From: Bacteroidales bacterium
Lineage (GTDB): Bacteria > Bacteroidota > Bacteroidia > Bacteroidales > JACABE01
Length of the DNA: 46,479 nucleotides
Assembly: GCA_023251515.1 (NCBI GenBank)
Contig: JAHEYQ010000039.1
Span: 1-46,479 of the forward strand
Direction of reading: 5' to 3'
Part shown: piece by piece, positions 9,432 to 18,981 of the stretch
Layout: every line of letters starts with the position of its first letter
How positions within the stretch are numbered: the first letter of the stretch is position 1
Program-made: the position numbers and the translations under genes
The notes under the pieces: generated by a model
Told to the model about the DNA's origin: nothing
Database searches by the model: none
What the model saw: the letters and a program-made list of their open reading frames with translations, nothing else

Positions 9432-11000
9432 ATGGGAGCAACAAATTGTCCGGAAACGCCGAGACAACGAATGATAGGCATGATGTATCTTGTTTTGACT
9501 GCATTGTTAGCCTTGAATGTGTCAGTAGAAATTATCAATTCTTTCATTATTGTAAATGAAAGCATGGAGACTACCAACAAAAACTTTTCAAGTAAAAATA
9601 ATGGAACATATTCAATGTTCAGTCAAGCTTATCTAGAAAACAAAGAAAAAGTTGGACCTTATTGGGAAAAAGCTCAGAAAGCTCAAAAATTATCGAAAGA
9701 TATGATAGACTATGTAAATGGTCTGAAATTTGAGATGATGAAACAAACTGAAGGTTTAGCAACTATAGAAGAAGCTAAAAAATTAACTTTAGCTGACATC
9801 AAAAGAAAAGACAACTATGATACTCCAACAACATTTTTTATTGGGCAATCACAGGATGGTTCAGCTGGTAAAGCTCGTGAATTGAAAGAACGAATTATCA
9901 AGTATAAAAGTGATATGAAAGCACTTTTGGACCCTAAAGATCGGGATAAAATTAATCTAGGTCTTGAGGTTGAAAAAGAAGATTATAAAGACAAAGATGG
10001 GAAAAAACAAAACTGGGAAATGCACAATTTTTATCATACCATTGTTGTAGCAACAGTTACCATTCTTAATAAGATTAACGCTGAAATATTAAATGCAGAA
10101 TATGATGTTGTAAATCAATTATATTCTGCAGTTGATGCTGGTAAATTTACTTTCGATAAAATTGAAGCCAAAGTAATTCCTACATCTAATTATGTTTTAT
10201 TGGGAGAGCAATATCAAGCTGAAATTTTTGTTGGTGCATTTGATACCAAATCAACTATTTCTGCTGAAATAAATGGAGCAACAATACAAGGTGATAGCGG
10301 TTTAGTTATGTACAAAGCTGCTGCTTCCTCTGAAGGTTTAAAAAAATATACCGGTCAGATTAATGTAAAAACTCCATTTGGAACAAAATCATATTCTTTT
10401 GAAAACGAATATATAGTTGCAAAACCAAGTGCTACTGTTTCTGCTGATAAAATGAATGTTTTCTACATTGGAGTTGAAAATCCCGTAACTGTATCAGTTC
10501 CAGGAATTGCTAACGAAAAAGTAAAACCTTCAATTGCAGGTGGTTCTATGAAACCAATTGGTGGTGGAAAATACATCGTTTCTGTATCTCAAAATGGCAA
10601 AGCAATAATTACTATCAATGCTGAATTTGATGGTAAAATGAGAGCAATGGGTAAATCAGAATTCCGAGTTAAACGTGTTCCAAACCCTGTTCCTCAAATT
10701 GGAGGTATTTCAGAAGGATTTATAGAAAAGGGTAAATTAGCTGCTGCTGGTGGTATTGTTGCAAAATTAATTGATTTTGATTTCGACTTAACTATGGTTG
10801 TTACTTCATTTACCATGCAAACAATAAAAGCTGGTGACTTATCACCAAAATTATTATCTAAAAGTAACAAATTCACTCCGGATATGTTATCTGCATTAAA
10901 TCAAGCAAAACGTGGTCAAAAATTCTGGTTTGAAAATATTACTGCAAAAGCACCAGATGGAAACAGACAATTACCATCTATCAACTTAACTATTAAATAA
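9432..11000 (+). CDS. porM: T9SS motor/periplasmic shaft PorM/GldM
   Basis: 522 aa. The N-terminus MGATNCPETPRQRMIGMMYL is almost a family signature and leads into a single transmembrane helix (about 14-36). The rest is periplasmic: a helical D1 region (about 40-220, including KARELKERI) and then beta-rich D2-D4 domains (about 225-522) that reach the PorK/N ring. It should transmit motor rotation from PorL across the periplasm. It starts 41 bases after porL and stops 41 bases before porN. Length and domain layout match the family with no disruption. Confidence 0.96.
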   Translation: MGATNCPETPRQRMIGMMYLVLTALLALNVSVEIINSFIIVNESMETTNKNFSSKNNGTYSMFSQAYLENKEKVGPYWEKAQKAQKLSKDMIDYVNGLKFEMMKQTEGLATIEEAKKLTLADIKRKDNYDTPTTFFIGQSQDGSAGKARELKERIIKYKSDMKALLDPKDRDKINLGLEVEKEDYKDKDGKKQNWEMHNFYHTIVVATVTILNKINAEILNAEYDVVNQLYSAVDAGKFTFDKIEAKVIPTSNYVLLGEQYQAEIFVGAFDTKSTISAEINGATIQGDSGLVMYKAAASSEGLKKYTGQINVKTPFGTKSYSFENEYIVAKPSATVSADKMNVFYIGVENPVTVSVPGIANEKVKPSIAGGSMKPIGGGKYIVSVSQNGKAIITINAEFDGKMRAMGKSEFRVKRVPNPVPQIGGISEGFIEKGKLAAAGGIVAKLIDFDFDLTMVVTSFTMQTIKAGDLSPKLLSKSNKFTPDMLSALNQAKRGQKFWFENITAKAPDGNRQLPSINLTIK

Positions 11001-11041
11001 TTAATTTCATTAATAGGATTCATAATTTTAATTTAGCTCAA

Positions 11042-11887
11042 ATGAAAAAAATAATTTTAGTCGTGTTGTTAATCTTTAATTTTGGAATAACAATAAATGC
11101 TTTCTCACAAGTTTTTGATAGTCCACCCAGAGATGGTGCATGGGACAAAACCAATACTAGAGATCGCAAGGCAATTCCTTATACTCCTGTTAGAGAAGCT
11201 GATGTGTCTTGGTACACTAAAGTTTGGAGAGTTATTGATTTCAGAGAAAAAATGAATCAACCTTTCTATTATCCGGATGAAGCAATCAGAGACAGAGTTA
11301 GCTTTATGCAAATGATAATGAATGGAATTAAAGAAGGTTCAATCAGTATGTATGATAATGATGAGTTTACAAAACCCATTACATTTGAAGAAATGATTGC
11401 ACGTTATGAAAGAACAGATTCTAATACTTTTGAAGATCTTGATAATCCTGGTGAGTATAAAGACACTGTAATTAAAAAGAGTCTGGATCCTACTGATATC
11501 AAACAATTAAGAGTTAAGGAGGTTTGGTTTTTTGATAAACAACGTTCAGTAATGGATGTACGTATTTTAGGAATTTGTCCTCTATTACAGGAAAGAGACG
11601 ATAAAGGTGATTTAAAACCTGGTTTTGCTCCTATGTTTTGGATTTATTTCCCTGATACCAGACCTATTTTTGCTAAAACAGAACTTTATAATCCAAAAAA
11701 TGGTGCCGAAAGGAGATCTTATGATGATATATTTATGAAAAGATATTTTCAGAGTTATATTACTAAAGAGGATAATACTTTTGATAGAAAAATATCTGAA
11801 TATAAAACAGGTTTAGATGCCTTATTAGAGGCAGAAACTATTAAAGATAAGATTTTCACTATTGAGCACGATATTTGGGAATTCTAA
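11042..11887 (+). CDS. porN: T9SS periplasmic ring component PorN/GldN
   Basis: 281 aa. The signal peptide (about 1-23, ending INAFSQ) is followed by the conserved segments SWYTKVWRVIDFREKMNQPF, YYPDEAIRDRVSFMQ, LRVKEVWFFDKQRSVMDVRI and GFAPMFWIYFPDTRP typical of GldN/PorN. The protein binds PorK to form the periplasmic ring of the secretion machine (family knowledge). It is the last gene of the operon; a strong bidirectional terminator follows four bases after the stop. Confidence 0.95.
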   Translation: MKKIILVVLLIFNFGITINAFSQVFDSPPRDGAWDKTNTRDRKAIPYTPVREADVSWYTKVWRVIDFREKMNQPFYYPDEAIRDRVSFMQMIMNGIKEGSISMYDNDEFTKPITFEEMIARYERTDSNTFEDLDNPGEYKDTVIKKSLDPTDIKQLRVKEVWFFDKQRSVMDVRILGICPLLQERDDKGDLKPGFAPMFWIYFPDTRPIFAKTELYNPKNGAERRSYDDIFMKRYFQSYITKEDNTFDRKISEYKTGLDALLEAETIKDKIFTIEHDIWEF

Positions 11888-11890
11888 ATA

Positions 11891-11925
11891 AAAAAAAGTC
11901 CGGTTTAAAACCGGACTTTTTTTTT
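11891..11925. terminator. Bidirectional terminator after porN
   Basis: GTCCGGTTT and its complement AACCGGAC form a G+C-rich hairpin, with seven A before it and nine T after it. It closes both the T9SS operon (+) and the convergent sensor-kinase operon (-). Confidence 0.9.
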
Positions 11926-13891
11926 ATCTATTAGAAGGTAATGTGAACGAAATTTCTGTACCCTCTCCTACTTTCGATTTTATAAATATTTTCCCTCCAT
12001 TACGTTCTACAAATTCTTTACATAATATCAGCCCTAAGCCTGTACCTCTTTCTTTATCAGTGCCTTCTGTTACAATTTTCTGATCTATTTTAAATATCTT
12101 TTTCATGATTTCATCAGAAATCCCAATACCATTATCTCTTACTGAAATAATATTAAATTTACCATCTTCTTTAGATAAAATTTTTATTTCACCATTTCTA
12201 TTAGTAAACTTTATTGCATTCTGAATAAAATTCCGTAAAACCGTTTTAACCATGTTAATATCAGCATAAATCAAAGTATTAAATGGAATCATAGAAACCA
12301 ATCTGATATTTTTACCATTTGCATTTTCCTTTAAAAGTAAAATAGTTTCATTTACGATACTACTTAAATCATAACTATCTGGTTTCCATCCTAAACTTCC
12401 AGTTTGAGCCCTTGACCATTCTAACAAATTTTCTAAAAGTTTATACGCTGTAACTGCTGAATTCTTAATTTGAGTAATAAAGAGTTTTCGTTCTTCATCA
12501 TCCAATTGGTCATAATCATCACCCAAAAGATTTGAAAATCCGAGAATTCCATTAAATGGATTTTTCAAATCATGAGCTATAATTGAAAAAAACTTATCTT
12601 TAGTCGCATTTAATTCTTTCAACTCATTGGAATAAGCCTGTAATTTTTGTTCAGCTGTAATCTTTTCTGTAATATCTTCATAAGTAAACAGCTTTCCTTT
12701 AACATTCTTTTCTATTTTAAAAGGCAATGCATTTCGTCCTATTATTCTCCCATTCTTCAAATAAATGATATCAAAATTTGTTCTATCTAAATTCTTTATT
12801 AAATTTTCAGATATTTTAACGAACATATCTTTATCTCTAACCTGCTGAGTTATAAACTGAAATCTTTCATCGTCTGTATATATCAACTCAAAATTATCAG
12901 GTAAATTCCATAATTCTACAAACTTTTTGTTATATGTAATTAATTCTCTATTTGGTTTTATAACATTAATAGCAATATTAGTTGATTCTATAGTTGCTTG
13001 TAGAATTGAACGGGTATTTAAAAGATTTTCATTAATTTGAACATTATCAGTAATATCTCTTATAGTGGCAATAAACCCATTTATTTTACCTGTTTTGTCT
13101 CTTAATGTAGTTGCATTAACTCCACCGATAAATGTTGTATTATCTGCTCTATTGAAAATATAATCTATATGAAACTTTTGATGCCCGTTTATAATATTTT
13201 GTAAATTAGTTCTAACAATATGATGTTGTTCTTCTTTAATCCATTTATATATCCTCTGTCCTATAATTTCATCTTCACTTTTCTCATTAAATAATAATAA
13301 AGCTTTTTGACTAATAAAATTAATAATCCCCTCATTATCAAAGACTATTATTGAATCGGGGGAAGCAGTAATTAATTTTTCAAATAATTCTTTATTTTTT
13401 AATTTCTCGTCTTGTTCGTTTATAAATTCTGAAATATCAGTAAATGAGAGATATATGTGATTTTTCTCAGAATTGACTGCTAATTTACCTTGCAAAATGC
13501 AATGAATAGATTTCTTATCAGAGCTCAAAACTTTTATCTGAACCTTTGAAATTATCAACTTATTTCTGATAATGTCAATAATTTCTGAAAAATAATTTAT
13601 ATCTTGCTTATGAATGTACTTAAATATCTTTTGATTAATTACAGAAGTTTTAGAAATATTTAAGGTCTTACAAGCTGTAGAATTTATATTAATTATCCTG
13701 AAATCCTCATCTAGGATTATATAATTAACAGGAGAAATATCAAAAAAATCAAAATATTGCTCTTTTGTTTGATGTAGTTGATTTTCTAATTCATGAATTT
13801 TATTAGTAAGTTTATAAATTTTATCATTTAAGTTACTTATATTTAATTCATTTTGATTAATTTCATTATTGGTATTAAATTTTGTGTTCAT
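11924..13891 (-). CDS. Soluble multi-PAS sensor histidine kinase
   Basis: 655 aa with no transmembrane segment. An N-terminal coiled coil (about 12-50) is followed by three PAS domains (about 50-165, 170-290, 295-410). A HisKA dimerisation domain has the phospho-accepting His in FFSIIAHDLKNPF (about residue 438). The HATPase domain (about 535-650) shows the N box FIQNAIKFTNRNG, the G1 box DNGIGI and the G2 box GTGLGLILCKEF. It should autophosphorylate in the cytosol and pass phosphate to an Asp on a response regulator. No separate regulator gene adjoins it. The upstream hybrid kinase (36-base gap) carries the only receiver domain and is the likely partner. Confidence 0.9.
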   Translation of the reverse strand: MNTKFNTNNEINQNELNISNLNDKIYKLTNKIHELENQLHQTKEQYFDFFDISPVNYIILDEDFRIININSTACKTLNISKTSVINQKIFKYIHKQDINYFSEIIDIIRNKLIISKVQIKVLSSDKKSIHCILQGKLAVNSEKNHIYLSFTDISEFINEQDEKLKNKELFEKLITASPDSIIVFDNEGIINFISQKALLLFNEKSEDEIIGQRIYKWIKEEQHHIVRTNLQNIINGHQKFHIDYIFNRADNTTFIGGVNATTLRDKTGKINGFIATIRDITDNVQINENLLNTRSILQATIESTNIAINVIKPNRELITYNKKFVELWNLPDNFELIYTDDERFQFITQQVRDKDMFVKISENLIKNLDRTNFDIIYLKNGRIIGRNALPFKIEKNVKGKLFTYEDITEKITAEQKLQAYSNELKELNATKDKFFSIIAHDLKNPFNGILGFSNLLGDDYDQLDDEERKLFITQIKNSAVTAYKLLENLLEWSRAQTGSLGWKPDSYDLSSIVNETILLLKENANGKNIRLVSMIPFNTLIYADINMVKTVLRNFIQNAIKFTNRNGEIKILSKEDGKFNIISVRDNGIGISDEIMKKIFKIDQKIVTEGTDKERGTGLGLILCKEFVERNGGKIFIKSKVGEGTEISFTLPSNR

Positions 13892-13927
13892 ATTATGTAA
13901 TTTTTCAATAAATTGATAATAATAAAT

Positions 13928-16315
13928 TTATTGTAAATAGGTTTTTAAGAGTAAGTTTAAATTTTTAAGTGATATGGGTTTATGAAGAATTTCATCACAA
14001 TTATATTTTTTTGCAATATTAGCTTCATTCATATCAGAGAAGGCTGTTTGAGCAATAATAATCTGATTTACATTTTGATCTTTAATTAATTTTGCAGCTG
14101 TTGCACCATCCATAACAGGCATATTTATATCCATTAAAATCAAATCAATTTTATGGTTAGCAGCCATTTCCACAGCTTGTTTGCCATTTTTAGCCCAGAT
14201 AATTTTAGCTTTTGTTCGTTTTAACGCTGTTTCAAGCAATAAATAATTAGATTCAATATCTTCTGCTATCAATATTGTTTTATTTGATAAATTAAGTGAA
14301 GCTGAGGAAATTGCAGGTTTTGCTTCTTCTAGCTTTGCAAACAATAGAGGTATGGTAAAATAAAAAGTTGATCCGATATTTTCAACAGATTCCACCCAGA
14401 TTTTGCCTTTTAGTAATTCTACAATTTTCTTTGAAATAGATAATCCCAAACCCAATCCCTGATGCACTCTGATATTACCTTCAGTTGCTTGCCTGAAGCT
14501 ATTAAAAATTATTTTCATTTTATCTTCTTCAATCCCCTTCCCTGTATCATGAATATAGATTAGAATTTCATTTTTTATTTTGTCAATTTCAAATCCAAAA
14601 CTAATCTGACCCTTTTCTGTAAATTTTAATGCATTATTCAATAAATTATTAAGAATTTGTTTCAACTTACTATAATCAGATATAATTTTGTGATTTTCAG
14701 CAGGTTGATTTAAAATAAACTCTATTTGGTTTTTGTTATTTTCAGCTTTTACTTTTTGATAATATTCATACAAATCAACAAACAAATCATTGATTTTAAA
14801 TTCATTATTATAAACTTCTATTGTACCGGTTTCAAATCGAGAAATATCAATGATATTGGTAATAATATTTAATAAATCAACAGTTCTGTTGCTAATAATA
14901 TCAATATATTCGTTCCTCTCTTCTTCTGTAAGTGTATTGTCTTTCAAAAGATTAGAAAATCCAATAATGGCATTCATAGGAGTTCTTACTTCATGAGACA
15001 TGTTTGACAAAAACACCGTTTTCAATCTATCCGACTCTTCCGCTTTTTCTCTTGCTATGATTAACTGTTCTTCATATTGTTTGCGTGAAATAACGCTGGC
15101 AATTTGACCTGATACAAATTCCAATAGGTTTAAATCTTTTTTGGAATATAAGTTTTTGTTTGTATAGCTCTGAACAACAATAACTCCAAAAATTTCATTA
15201 TCTAATTTTAATGGAACACCCAACCATACTTTTGACTGACTTCCAATTAACTTCACAAGACCCATTTGCTCAAGCTTTTCAACATCTTTTTCTTTTACAA
15301 AAAGAGACTGACCTGAATTAATTACATAAGCACTTAATGTATCTTTCAACGGAACTTCTTCAAAACTATCTTTATCATCAACCATATAAGGCAGAGAAAG
15401 AGTATCACGTTGTTTATTGTAAAAACCTACAAAGAAATTAGTTGTATCAATAATTTCGCTTAGGCAATTTTGAATTTCCTTAAGTAAATGATTAATATTT
15501 TGAGTTTTAGCAGCAGCTTTTGAGATATTGAAAATAACTTCCTGAATATTTTCTGCTGTTTTACGTTCGGTAACATCTGTTATAAAACCTTCTATATAAT
15601 CTAAATCTCCATTTGAATTAAAAATACCAATTGCTTGTTCAAATACCCATTTAATTTTTTTATCAGCTGTCAGAATTCTATACTGTAGCTGATAATTAGC
15701 TTTGGTTTTTAAACCTAATTGAGCATTTTCCCAAACCTGATCTCTGTCTTCTTCAAGAATAAGTTCATTATATGAAATCTTATTGTTATTTATCAGATCA
15801 TCAACACTATAGCCTGTAAGTTGTTTGCCTCCTTCATTTACAAAAATCATTGTCCAATCTCTATCATTCAAACAACGGTAAACCATACCAGGAAGATTAG
15901 ACATTAAAGTAGTTAACATTTTTTGATTTTCAATCAATTCATTTTCAAGCTTTTTAGTTAATGTAATATCTTCTTTTATAGCAAGAAAATTTATTAATTC
16001 TCCATTTTCGTTTTTTATTGGGCTAATAGTAGCAGATTCCCAATAAATTTCCCCTTTTTTATTTTTATTACAAAAAACTCCATTCCATTCCTTCCCAGAT
16101 AGTATTGTATCCCACAATTCTTTATATTCTTCCTTGGATTTAAAATTGGTTTTTAATATCCTTGGATTCTTGCCCAATACTTCTTCAAAAGAATAACCGG
16201 AAATATCAATAAACTTTTTATTGACATATTCGATATTACCTTTAGTATCAGTAATAATAATTGAATTTGCACTTTGCTCTACTGCAAAAGATAATTTTTG
16301 TAATTGTTTTTCCAT
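13928..16315 (-). CDS. Hybrid sensor histidine kinase with C-terminal receiver (PAS-PAS-GAF-HisKA-HATPase-REC)
   Basis: 795 aa, no membrane helix. Two PAS domains (about 1-125 and 130-255, each ending in PAC-like sequence) are followed by a GAF domain (about 265-420). HisKA has FLSNMSHEVRTPMNAI (His at about 441). HATPase has NNLLNNALKFTEKG, DTGKGI and GLGLGLSISKKI (about 550-660). The receiver (about 675-795) has phospho-acceptor Asp in LILMDINMPVMDG (about 728) and the conserved Lys in LHKPIS. There is no DNA-binding output, so phosphate probably goes onward or the REC acts by interaction. It heads a two-kinase operon. Confidence 0.92.
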   Translation of the reverse strand: MEKQLQKLSFAVEQSANSIIITDTKGNIEYVNKKFIDISGYSFEEVLGKNPRILKTNFKSKEEYKELWDTILSGKEWNGVFCNKNKKGEIYWESATISPIKNENGELINFLAIKEDITLTKKLENELIENQKMLTTLMSNLPGMVYRCLNDRDWTMIFVNEGGKQLTGYSVDDLINNNKISYNELILEEDRDQVWENAQLGLKTKANYQLQYRILTADKKIKWVFEQAIGIFNSNGDLDYIEGFITDVTERKTAENIQEVIFNISKAAAKTQNINHLLKEIQNCLSEIIDTTNFFVGFYNKQRDTLSLPYMVDDKDSFEEVPLKDTLSAYVINSGQSLFVKEKDVEKLEQMGLVKLIGSQSKVWLGVPLKLDNEIFGVIVVQSYTNKNLYSKKDLNLLEFVSGQIASVISRKQYEEQLIIAREKAEESDRLKTVFLSNMSHEVRTPMNAIIGFSNLLKDNTLTEEERNEYIDIISNRTVDLLNIITNIIDISRFETGTIEVYNNEFKINDLFVDLYEYYQKVKAENNKNQIEFILNQPAENHKIISDYSKLKQILNNLLNNALKFTEKGQISFGFEIDKIKNEILIYIHDTGKGIEEDKMKIIFNSFRQATEGNIRVHQGLGLGLSISKKIVELLKGKIWVESVENIGSTFYFTIPLLFAKLEEAKPAISSASLNLSNKTILIAEDIESNYLLLETALKRTKAKIIWAKNGKQAVEMAANHKIDLILMDINMPVMDGATAAKLIKDQNVNQIIIAQTAFSDMNEANIAKKYNCDEILHKPISLKNLNLLLKTYLQ

Positions 16316-16381
16316 AATCTCATGAAAATAAAGTACTAAATTACAATATTTTTTTGAGAATAATTATTTTTTATAAAAAAT

Positions 16382-17227
16382 TTATTTTCTTTTGATACCT
16401 ATTACATTTGGCATTTTTCTAAATTCTTTATTTTTGTCATGTGCAAAGGTTCTGCTTACATAACTTCCAATTTTTTCAACTACAGTTTCTCCATTATTTA
16501 GATATAACGAAGATTCTGGTCCACCTTCCAGATACATAGCGGTTTGAATCTGGATAGGTGCTTTTAATAAGATTTTCGAAAACTCGTTTGGAGTAAATGG
16601 TGAACGGGTAAAAATAAACAAAACATTCCCTTTTTTATCTGTGCCCAAAACAACCATACTCGAACGCATTTTGCGCTTTTGTTTCCATAACATTGGTTTT
16701 GTCTGGCTATCAATCATGCGCATCGATTGACTGAATGACAAATATTTATCTTTGTAATTTTCCCAGTTTTCATTTTCGGTGTCTATAATTTTAAAGGGTG
16801 GTAATGTTTCGTCAACGGGATTGAAAGCTGCAATAGCTTTATAATTTTCTTTAAAATCAGGGTTATTGATATGATTGCTGTTTTTCATAAATCCAACATT
16901 GCTAATTCTGCTTTTTCCGCCATACATTCCGGCATTAATTGCAGCAATCATACCTTTTAATTCGCACCATTCTTTTACGGTACGTTGCAAACTATCATAT
17001 TCGGAAGCGGCAACCAATTGAAAAGAGAAATATTTGGGATCAATTTTGAGAATTGTAATCTTTGAATCCCCGATTCTGGTAATTTTGGGAGCTTTAAGCT
17101 CGCTTAGGTATAATCCCTTTTCAATCGTTTTCCATTGAATTGCTTTAGGCGGATATTCTGCAAAACTTTGATAAACGAAACAAAACAAAATAAGTATAAG
17201 AATTGTATGTGGTTTAATGAATTTCAT
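16382..17227 (-). CDS. Periplasmic phosphodiester glycosidase-like protein (NAGPA/DUF2233)
   Basis: 281 aa with a signal peptide (about 1-23, ending QSFA). The NAGPA fold is recognisable from MIAAINAGMYG (about 93-103), the segment NVGFMKN, FIFTRSPFTPNEF and the late glycine-rich motif MYLEGGPESSLYL that forms the active-site end of the domain. The family includes the human uncovering enzyme that removes GlcNAc from a phosphodiester; bacterial members are mostly uncharacterised and are thought to act on phosphate-linked sugars of the envelope. Substrate here is unknown. It lies 66 bases upstream of the kinase operon on the same strand, so some readthrough is possible. Confidence 0.8.
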   Translation of the reverse strand: MKFIKPHTILILILFCFVYQSFAEYPPKAIQWKTIEKGLYLSELKAPKITRIGDSKITILKIDPKYFSFQLVAASEYDSLQRTVKEWCELKGMIAAINAGMYGGKSRISNVGFMKNSNHINNPDFKENYKAIAAFNPVDETLPPFKIIDTENENWENYKDKYLSFSQSMRMIDSQTKPMLWKQKRKMRSSMVVLGTDKKGNVLFIFTRSPFTPNEFSKILLKAPIQIQTAMYLEGGPESSLYLNNGETVVEKIGSYVSRTFAHDKNKEFRKMPNVIGIKRK

Positions 17228-17289
17228 TTTTTCATCAAAATTACAAATTCAATAGAATAGAATATCTTAAAAGATTATAAAAATGAACA

Positions 17290-17319
17290 AAAAAAAAGAC
17301 GAGTCAGACTCGTCTTTTT
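17290..17319 (-). terminator. Terminator of the isocitrate-dehydrogenase-family gene
   Basis: The hairpin GACGAGT...ACTCGTC, with flanking A and T runs, lies 20-45 bases beyond the stop codon at 17338 on the minus strand. The T-runs on both sides would let it also block readthrough in the other direction. Confidence 0.8.
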
Positions 17320-17337
17320 ATATAAACATTTTAATGA

Positions 17338-18531
17338 CTATAATTTAGCAATAATTGCATCAGCCATTTCTTTGGTTGAAGCTGCTCCTTGTTTAACAAC
17401 TTCAGGAGTTCCGCGCATTTTTTTCATGTCGTAGCATTGAACTTTGCCTTCTTCAATAACTTCAGCAATCGCTTTTTGAATTTTGTTTGAAATTTCTTTT
17501 TCACCCAAATGGTCGAGCATCATACAAGCTGACATAATCATAGCTACCGGATTAACGATAGAAGTTTCGTAATCAGCATATTTAGGAGCCGAACCATGAG
17601 TAGGTTCAAATACCGCAACACCACCTTCGCCAAACTGAGCACTGCATGCAAATCCTAAACCACCGATTAATCCTGCAAAACCATCAGAAATAATATCGCC
17701 AAACATATTACCTGCTACGATTACATTATAATCTTCAGGATTTTTGGTAATCCACATCATTTGAGCATCAATATTGGTATCCCAAACTGCTATTTCCGGA
17801 TATTCTTTTTTACTCATTTCCTGAGCTATTTTAAGCATCATACCCGATGTTTCGCGAATTACATTTGGTTTTTCGCAAACAGTAATACCTTTATAACCAT
17901 TGGCTTTTGCATATTCAAAAGCAGCTTTAACGATTCTGGTTGTATATTTACGTGTAAAAATACGTGTTGAAACAGCTAAATCTTCGGTTGGGCACCAGCC
18001 AAAATTTTCTTTAAATTTAGGATGTGACATAAGTCCTTCATAAACCAATGCCGGAGGATTAGTCCACTCAACACCACCGTATAAACCTTCGGTATTCTGA
18101 CGGAAAATCATTGCATCTACCAAGGGTTCTTCAATGGTATTGTTTGCACCGCGACGAATAAAATTTAAAGGATTTCCTTTAAAAGTTTTGCATGGACGCA
18201 TACAAATATCCATACCAAAATGCTGACGCATTGCAACTATCGGGCTGTAATATACACAACCTTTGTCTTTTAATTCAGGTGCTAATTCGGCTGTAGCCTT
18301 ATCTTTTGGTTTTGATGTAATTGCACCAAACAAACCAATTTTGTGTTTTTCTAATAATTCAATGGTTCTGTCGGGAAGCGGATTTCCTTCCTTACACCAG
18401 AATTCCCAGCCAATATCTCCTGTAACATATTCAGCATCAAATCCTGCTGCATCCAATACTCTGATTGCTTCATCAAGTACTACTTTGCCGATACCGTCTC
18501 CGGGCATCGCTACAATTGTTCTTTTTGCCAT
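17338..18531 (-). CDS. Isocitrate/isopropylmalate dehydrogenase family enzyme, probably NAD-type isocitrate dehydrogenase
   Basis: 397 aa from the ATG at 18531 (MAKRTIVAMPGDGIGKVV). A 17-residue longer frame starts at 18582, but that start lies inside the promoter. Family landmarks are PGDGIG at the N-terminus, the substrate-binding arginines in MDICMRPC and the RQNTEGLYGGVEW motif. The catalytic Lys is in VCEKPNVIRETSG, the metal aspartates in DTNIDAQMM and NMFGDIISD, and the cofactor loop in EPTHGSAPKYA. The enzyme oxidatively decarboxylates a 2-hydroxy-3-carboxy acid. The RxNTEG pattern and lack of leu genes favour isocitrate to 2-oxoglutarate over isopropylmalate, but homoisocitrate or tartrate activity cannot be excluded. 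NAD versus NADP is not decided. Confidence 0.8.
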   Translation of the reverse strand: MAKRTIVAMPGDGIGKVVLDEAIRVLDAAGFDAEYVTGDIGWEFWCKEGNPLPDRTIELLEKHKIGLFGAITSKPKDKATAELAPELKDKGCVYYSPIVAMRQHFGMDICMRPCKTFKGNPLNFIRRGANNTIEEPLVDAMIFRQNTEGLYGGVEWTNPPALVYEGLMSHPKFKENFGWCPTEDLAVSTRIFTRKYTTRIVKAAFEYAKANGYKGITVCEKPNVIRETSGMMLKIAQEMSKKEYPEIAVWDTNIDAQMMWITKNPEDYNVIVAGNMFGDIISDGFAGLIGGLGFACSAQFGEGGVAVFEPTHGSAPKYADYETSIVNPVAMIMSACMMLDHLGEKEISNKIQKAIAEVIEEGKVQCYDMKKMRGTPEVVKQGAASTKEMADAIIAKL

Positions 18532-18579
18532 GTTTTTAAGTTTTTGTTTTTTGATAGATTTTCTAATTAAATCAGGCTT

Positions 18580-18610
18580 CAAAATTACAATAGATTTTCA
18601 GATTTGCAAA
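18580..18610 (-). promoter_or_regulatory. Consensus Bacteroidota promoter of the isocitrate-dehydrogenase-family gene
   Basis: Read on the minus strand, TTTG (18610-18607), then 19 bases, then TAATTTTG (18587-18580) is a full match to TTTG-N19-TAnnTTTG. Transcription would begin near 18573, about 42 bases before the ATG at 18531. This argues against the longer open frame beginning at 18582. Confidence 0.7.
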
Positions 18611-18704
18611 CTCGAATTTATATTTTTTTCATGGTTTTGAAAAAAAAATAAAATTTAAGATTTTCAAAATAAAATGATTGTTTTTAAATGGATATTTGGC
18701 AAAG

Positions 18705-18979
18705 GTTTTTGGATTCCAGACTATGTTTTTTAGATGCTAGACCATGACTTTTTGGAGATAGATCAAGGCTTTTGGATGCTAGACCAAGGCTTTTGGATAC
18801 TAGACCAAGGCTTTTTGATGCTAGACCATGACTTTTGGGAGATAGACCAAGACTTTTGGGAGATAGACCATGATTTTTGGATGCTAGACCTAAGTTTTTG
18901 GATACTATACCAAGATTTTTGGATGCTATACCTAGGCGTTTGGATGCAAGTATAAGCTATTTTGATAAAAGACGAAGGC
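18705..18979. repeat. 21-bp tandem repeat (about 13 degenerate copies)
   Basis: Units of 21 bases begin TTTTGGATGCTAGACC; the flanking copies are more diverged and the central ones at 18750-18940 are closest. Two unit subtypes alternate: GGATGCTAGACC and GGGAGATAGACC. Because 21 is divisible by 3, the array stays open on both strands. The plus frame gives a heptad F-W-M-L-D-Q-G from ATG 18734 to the stop at 18955, and the minus frame gives S-I-Q-K-P-W-S. I treat it as a non-coding minisatellite: neither frame has a signal peptide, domain or promoter. The minus frame would end inside the array and the plus frame begins directly after a stop. Confidence 0.85.
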
Positions 18980-18981
18980 AT

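Noticed and set aside
18532..18582. 17-residue N-terminal extension of the isocitrate-dehydrogenase-family enzyme
   Set aside because: It begins inside the consensus promoter and the family N-terminus begins at MAKRTIVAMPGDGIG.
18734..18955. 73-codon plus-strand frame with F-W-x-L-D heptads
   Set aside because: Same repeat, opposite strand; it starts right after a stop and has no upstream promoter. Kept only as a finding to test.
18705..18979. CRISPR array
   Set aside because: The units are contiguous with no unique spacers, and there are no cas genes.
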